Source: Chloroflexota bacterium (GTDB lineage Bacteria > Chloroflexota > Dehalococcoidia > UBA2979). Taken from it: DNA of 9,968 bases. The notes below the pieces were generated by a model. It did not search any database. It was given only the letters and a program-made list of their open reading frames with translations, and was not told the DNA's origin. The translations under genes were made by a program, and so were the position numbers. Shown here in pieces: positions 7,726 through 9,968 of this stretch (positions within the stretch are counted from its first letter, which is position 1; each line of letters starts with the position of its first letter). The DNA lies in the NCBI GenBank assembly GCA_947446155.1, contig CANFFZ010000077.1, positions 1 to 9,968 on the forward strand. Reading direction: 5' to 3'.

Positions 7726-8511
7726 CTACGGGAGGCGGGCGGCCAGCGCCTTCAACTCGTCCAGTTCCCACTGCCCGACATCGCCGGTCTCCGCCTTCAG
7801 ACGCCACGCGACGTTGAACATGTAGGAGGCGAACGACCACTGCTCCGCCGACATCGAGACTGGCATCCGCAGGGACTCGTCCCGCCAGCGAAGGAAGGGC
7901 GACCACTCCGGGCAGATCACGATGTCTACCCAGGTGCAGGAGCGCTGGTAGGTGGTGTGCGGGATGGTGTGCCAGTCCTCCTTCAGCACCTCGTCGTCGG
8001 TGACGCTGCTGAAGATCGGGTACTCGCCGCAGGCCGAGTGTCGAGGGCTTCCGAACAGGCCGCAGAGCGCGGTGCCGTCGTCCTCGAGGTGGAGGGCACT
8101 ACACACGAAGCCGGGGCCGTCCCCCTTCGCGTCCTCTTCGCGCCACACACGAGGGGCGCCGGTCTTCGTCAGCGGGATGATCAGCGGGACGCCGCCGTTG
8201 TACTTCTTCCACTGGTGCTTCGGCAGGCGGCCAAAGGTGTACATGTGCAGGGGTTTCGCATCGCTGCGGGTCGAGGTGCAGCAGCCGCCGCACAGGTTGC
8301 AGTCCCACGACCGCGCCTCCGCCAACGTGACGTAGCGGAAGTTCGGGGGCGGCACGCTGAACTTTTCGTTCTCGTTGTAGGTATGGTCAGGGGCGACGAC
8401 CGGAGTGTCGGCGGGGACACCGGCGTACGACGTATGGGGTCGGGGCAACTCCACGATCGCGCCTCTCTCGATGTCCGAGCGCTTCGCGCTCACATCGATG
8501 CGCGCGATCAT
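7726..8511 (-). CDS. CxxCxxCC (YkgJ-like) metal-chelating protein
   Basis: This 261-residue soluble protein has nine cysteines and no signal peptide or membrane segment. Residues 71-78 read CNLCGGCC, the hallmark of the YkgJ / CxxCxxCC putative zinc- or iron-chelating domain. Cys137, Cys150 (ALCGLFGS) and Cys161 in SACGEYPIF follow, which fit the family's later C...C-x-I-Y...C-x-x-Y-P pattern in altered form. Two more, Cys192 and Cys200 (CTWVDIVIC), are extra to the usual domain. The first 70 residues and the last 60 (Trp-rich, then a helical ELDELKALAARL tail) match nothing I know. The family's biochemical role is poorly defined, and metal binding is an inference from the cysteine pattern. 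The gene sits 60 bp after the acyl-CoA dehydrogenase and 38 bp before tsaD. The ATG at 8511 has no good ribosome binding site, so the N-terminus is uncertain. Confidence 0.68.
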   Translation of the reverse strand: MIARIDVSAKRSDIERGAIVELPRPHTSYAGVPADTPVVAPDHTYNENEKFSVPPPNFRYVTLAEARSWDCNLCGGCCTSTRSDAKPLHMYTFGRLPKHQWKKYNGGVPLIIPLTKTGAPRVWREEDAKGDGPGFVCSALHLEDDGTALCGLFGSPRHSACGEYPIFSSVTDDEVLKEDWHTIPHTTYQRSCTWVDIVICPEWSPFLRWRDESLRMPVSMSAEQWSFASYMFNVAWRLKAETGDVGQWELDELKALAARLP

Positions 8512-8571
8512 CGCACCCGCGTCATACGCCCGCCACCGACGGTCGTGATATCGACATCGCCTAACGACACG
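8512..8571 (-). promoter_or_regulatory. Gap with inverted repeat and weak promoter
   Basis: TAACG (8562-8566) and CGTTA (8570-8574) form a perfect inverted repeat around ACA and include the acyl-CoA dehydrogenase stop. On the minus strand TTAACG is followed after 17 nt by GATATC, a spacing that suits a sigma-70 type promoter, but the hexamers match the consensus at only 4 and 3 of 6 places. It may start a transcript for the metal-chelating protein and tsaD. No T-tract follows, so a terminator is unlikely. Confidence 0.25.
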
Positions 8572-9747
8572 TTAACCCCGTGGCAGGCCCAGTCCGCGCT
8601 GCGCGATGATGTTGCGCTGCACCTCGGACGTCCCGGCGGTGATCGTGGAGGCCACGGAGTTGAGGTAGAGCCTCGAATACGCGCCACCGAGGCGGGCGTA
8701 GGGGGAGCCGGGCATCAACTGGCCGGCCGGGCCCAGCAATTGCATGCCGGTCTGCGCGACGCGCTGCGTGAGCTCGGAGCCGTACAACTTCGAGACGCTC
8801 GCCTCGTGGTTCGGCTGGACGCCCTGCTGCTGCATGAAGGGGATGCGATAGGCGACGTTGAAGCCGACCTGCATCTCGATCCAGCGGTCGGCGAGTTCAT
8901 AGCGCGCGTTCGGGTTGCGCGACATCAGGCTGCTCTCGTCCTTCGCCGCCTCGACCAGCCGCTCGATGTCGCGCTTCCCGCGCGAGAAGGCGGCGACTCC
9001 CGACCGCTCGAAGTCGAGGGTGGCCGCGACCTGGTACCAGCCGCGGTTCTCCTGCCCGATCAGGTTCTCGGAGGGGATGCGCACGTTCTCGAAGTGGACC
9101 TCGTTCAGGGTCTTGCCGCCCGACATGTCCTCGATCGGCTGGATCGAGATGCCAGCGGAGTCCATCGGCAGGGCGAACATCGAGAGGCCGCGATGCTTGG
9201 CGGCGTGCGGGTCGGTGCGGGCAGCGAGGAGTCCCATCGAGGCCTCCTGCGCGCCGCTCGCCCAGATCTTGGTGCCGTTGATGACGTATTCGTCGCCGTC
9301 ACGGATCGCGCGCGTCTGCAGCGCCGCGAGGTCCGACCCGGCGCCCGGCTCGGAATAGAGCGTCGTCCAGGTGTCATCGCCCCCGGCGATCCGAGGCAGG
9401 AGCAGGCGCTTCTGCTCCTCGCTGCCGTACATCATCAGCGCCGGCCCGACCCAGGCGACGCCAGCGCCGCCCCCACCCGGCATCCGGGCGTAGGCAGCCT
9501 CTTCGTTCATGATCATCTGCTGGACCTGGCCCGCGCCGGCGCCGCCGTACTGCTCCGGCCATGCGAGGGCCAGCCACCGCTGGTCCGCCAGCCCCTTCGA
9601 GACCTGGTGGGCGAGGGCGGCCCGTTCCTCCGCGCTCACCTCGCCAGTGAAGTCGCGATCGCCCCAGCCGTTCGGCAGGCGCTGCGCCAGGAAGGCGCGC
9701 AACTGCTCGCGGAAGCGCTCTTCCTCCGGGGTAAAGGCGAAATCCAT
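8572..9747 (-). CDS. Acyl-CoA dehydrogenase
   Basis: This FAD flavoenzyme introduces the trans-2 double bond into an acyl-CoA, the first step of beta-oxidation or a related branched or aromatic acyl pathway, passing electrons to ETF. It has 391 residues, normal for the family. Visible parts are the N-terminal helical domain (FTPEEERFREQLRAFL), WPEQYGGAGAG (63-73), the flavin signature YSEPGAGSDLAALQT (131-145), GTKIWASGA (158-166), the beta domain to about 230, and the C-terminal helical domain ending ITAGTSEVQRNIIAQRGLGL. The Glu used as base by medium-chain enzymes (IYEGT) is Ala371 here, whereas LDFER (Glu247) has a Glu where isovaleryl and long-chain dehydrogenases carry theirs. The ATG at 9747 has GGAGG 7 nt upstream (9755-9759); the 69 codons before it look untranslated. 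The substrate cannot be told, and no partner genes lie adjacent. Confidence 0.93.
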   Translation of the reverse strand: MDFAFTPEEERFREQLRAFLAQRLPNGWGDRDFTGEVSAEERAALAHQVSKGLADQRWLALAWPEQYGGAGAGQVQQMIMNEEAAYARMPGGGGAGVAWVGPALMMYGSEEQKRLLLPRIAGGDDTWTTLYSEPGAGSDLAALQTRAIRDGDEYVINGTKIWASGAQEASMGLLAARTDPHAAKHRGLSMFALPMDSAGISIQPIEDMSGGKTLNEVHFENVRIPSENLIGQENRGWYQVAATLDFERSGVAAFSRGKRDIERLVEAAKDESSLMSRNPNARYELADRWIEMQVGFNVAYRIPFMQQQGVQPNHEASVSKLYGSELTQRVAQTGMQLLGPAGQLMPGSPYARLGGAYSRLYLNSVASTITAGTSEVQRNIIAQRGLGLPRG

Positions 9748-9910
9748 CCTGAAGCCTCCGCTGGGGACGGGGGGTGCCGAGGTTCTTGGTGCCGCCGCCC
9801 GCGCGTGCAGCCCACTCCCCCGACCCGTACCCCTCGATCTTAGCGCCGCCCCTGCACAGCCGCCGTCTCGTCGATCTGCCTCCGATCCCTGCAAGGCTCC
9901 CCCACAGCCA

Positions 9911-9936
9911 TCGAGGGCCGCGATTCGCGCCCTCGA
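9911..9936. promoter_or_regulatory. 8-bp inverted repeat, possible operator
   Basis: TCGAGGGC (9911-9918) is exactly complementary to GCCCTCGA (9929-9936). The 10-nt centre can add GCG / CGC pairs around ATT with one bulged C. It ends 12 bp before the TATCAT hexamer, where it would overlap the -35 region of a plus-strand promoter and lie about 165 bp ahead of the divergent acyl-CoA dehydrogenase. A repressor site of the TetR type is one possibility; an RNA stem is another. Confidence 0.4.
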
Positions 9937-9948
9937 CGGCGCACCCCA

Positions 9949-9964
9949 TATCATCGCGAGCGTG
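9949..9964 (+). promoter_or_regulatory. Candidate leaderless promoter at right edge
   Basis: TATCAT (9949-9954) matches the -10 consensus at 5 of 6 positions and is followed by 7 nt and a GTG (9962-9964). This is nearly the same layout as at lysA. If real, a plus-strand gene, divergent from the acyl-CoA dehydrogenase, begins here with only GTG ACC visible. No good -35 hexamer is seen. Confidence 0.35.
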
Positions 9965-9968
9965 ACCG

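Larger units (their letters stand above)
9748..9968. other. Upstream region of acyl-CoA dehydrogenase, divergent edge
   Basis: This 221-bp stretch holds the ribosome binding site of the acyl-CoA dehydrogenase (9755-9759) and, at its far end, an inverted repeat and a -10-like hexamer pointing the other way. The frames open through it are low-complexity and have no ribosome binding site. I see no clear promoter for the minus-strand gene in it, and no tRNA or other RNA gene. Confidence 0.5.

Noticed and set aside
7688..7906. 73-residue N-terminal extension of TsaD
   Set aside because: The extension overlaps the preceding gene and has no domain, while MRILGIESSCDET is the standard TsaD N-terminus.
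7957..9843. Open frame of 628 codons on the plus strand
   Set aside because: It runs opposite two supported minus-strand genes and across their gap. Its product is low-complexity with no motif, and its length follows from the strong third-position GC of the real genes.
9748..9954. 69-residue N-terminal extension of the acyl-CoA dehydrogenase
   Set aside because: The extension is Arg/Gly/Ala-rich without homology, and a well-spaced GGAGG precedes the internal ATG that fits family N-termini.

Overview
This is a high-GC bacterial window that reads as a mostly ordinary chromosomal segment with housekeeping genes. It encodes eight proteins that can be supported. The phylum cannot be fixed from the sequence alone. 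A Chloroflexota (Dehalococcoidia-like) genome is my best guess, based on a SecA with an extra segment in its first nucleotide-binding domain, a Prs of the RSDKKDQPR / DDExxTGGT type, and fat-metabolism genes scattered among core genes. High-GC actinobacterial relatives cannot be excluded. Ascription confidence is low to moderate.

Left part, plus strand (1-3024). A 416-base gene-free stretch carries GC-rich palindromic repeats. It is followed by a two-gene hot-dog-fold dehydratase/hydratase operon (417-890 non-catalytic subunit, 912-1334 catalytic MaoC subunit) that closes with a hairpin terminator. A second gene-free stretch (1335-1746) is packed with stem-loops, including a second copy of the repeat seen at the left edge. 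Both copies hold a four-run G-quadruplex motif on the minus strand. Then comes lysA (1747-3024), encoding a diaminopimelate decarboxylase of the E. coli-like type, apparently driven by a leaderless promoter.

Right part, minus strand (3034-9747). lysA runs head-on into secA, with 9 bp between the two stop codons. Reading in the direction of transcription, the order is acyl-CoA dehydrogenase, a CxxCxxCC metal-chelating protein, tsaD, prs, secA, with gaps of 60, 38, 90 and 34 bp. These could be one loose transcription unit or two or three smaller ones. They cover fatty acyl-CoA oxidation, tRNA t6A modification, PRPP synthesis and protein export, so apart from possible co-transcription I see no shared pathway.

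The right edge (9748-9968) holds the 5' region of the acyl-CoA dehydrogenase, an 8-bp inverted repeat, and a good -10 hexamer placed 7 nt before a GTG at the edge. This suggests a divergent gene that starts just as the window ends.

I do not find a new multi-gene system here. The observations most worth a second look are the quadruplex-bearing intergenic repeat, the likely leaderless start of lysA (and of the gene at the right edge), the Asp-to-Leu change in the Prs PRPP loop, the displaced catalytic base of the acyl-CoA dehydrogenase, and the nine-cysteine protein beside tsaD.
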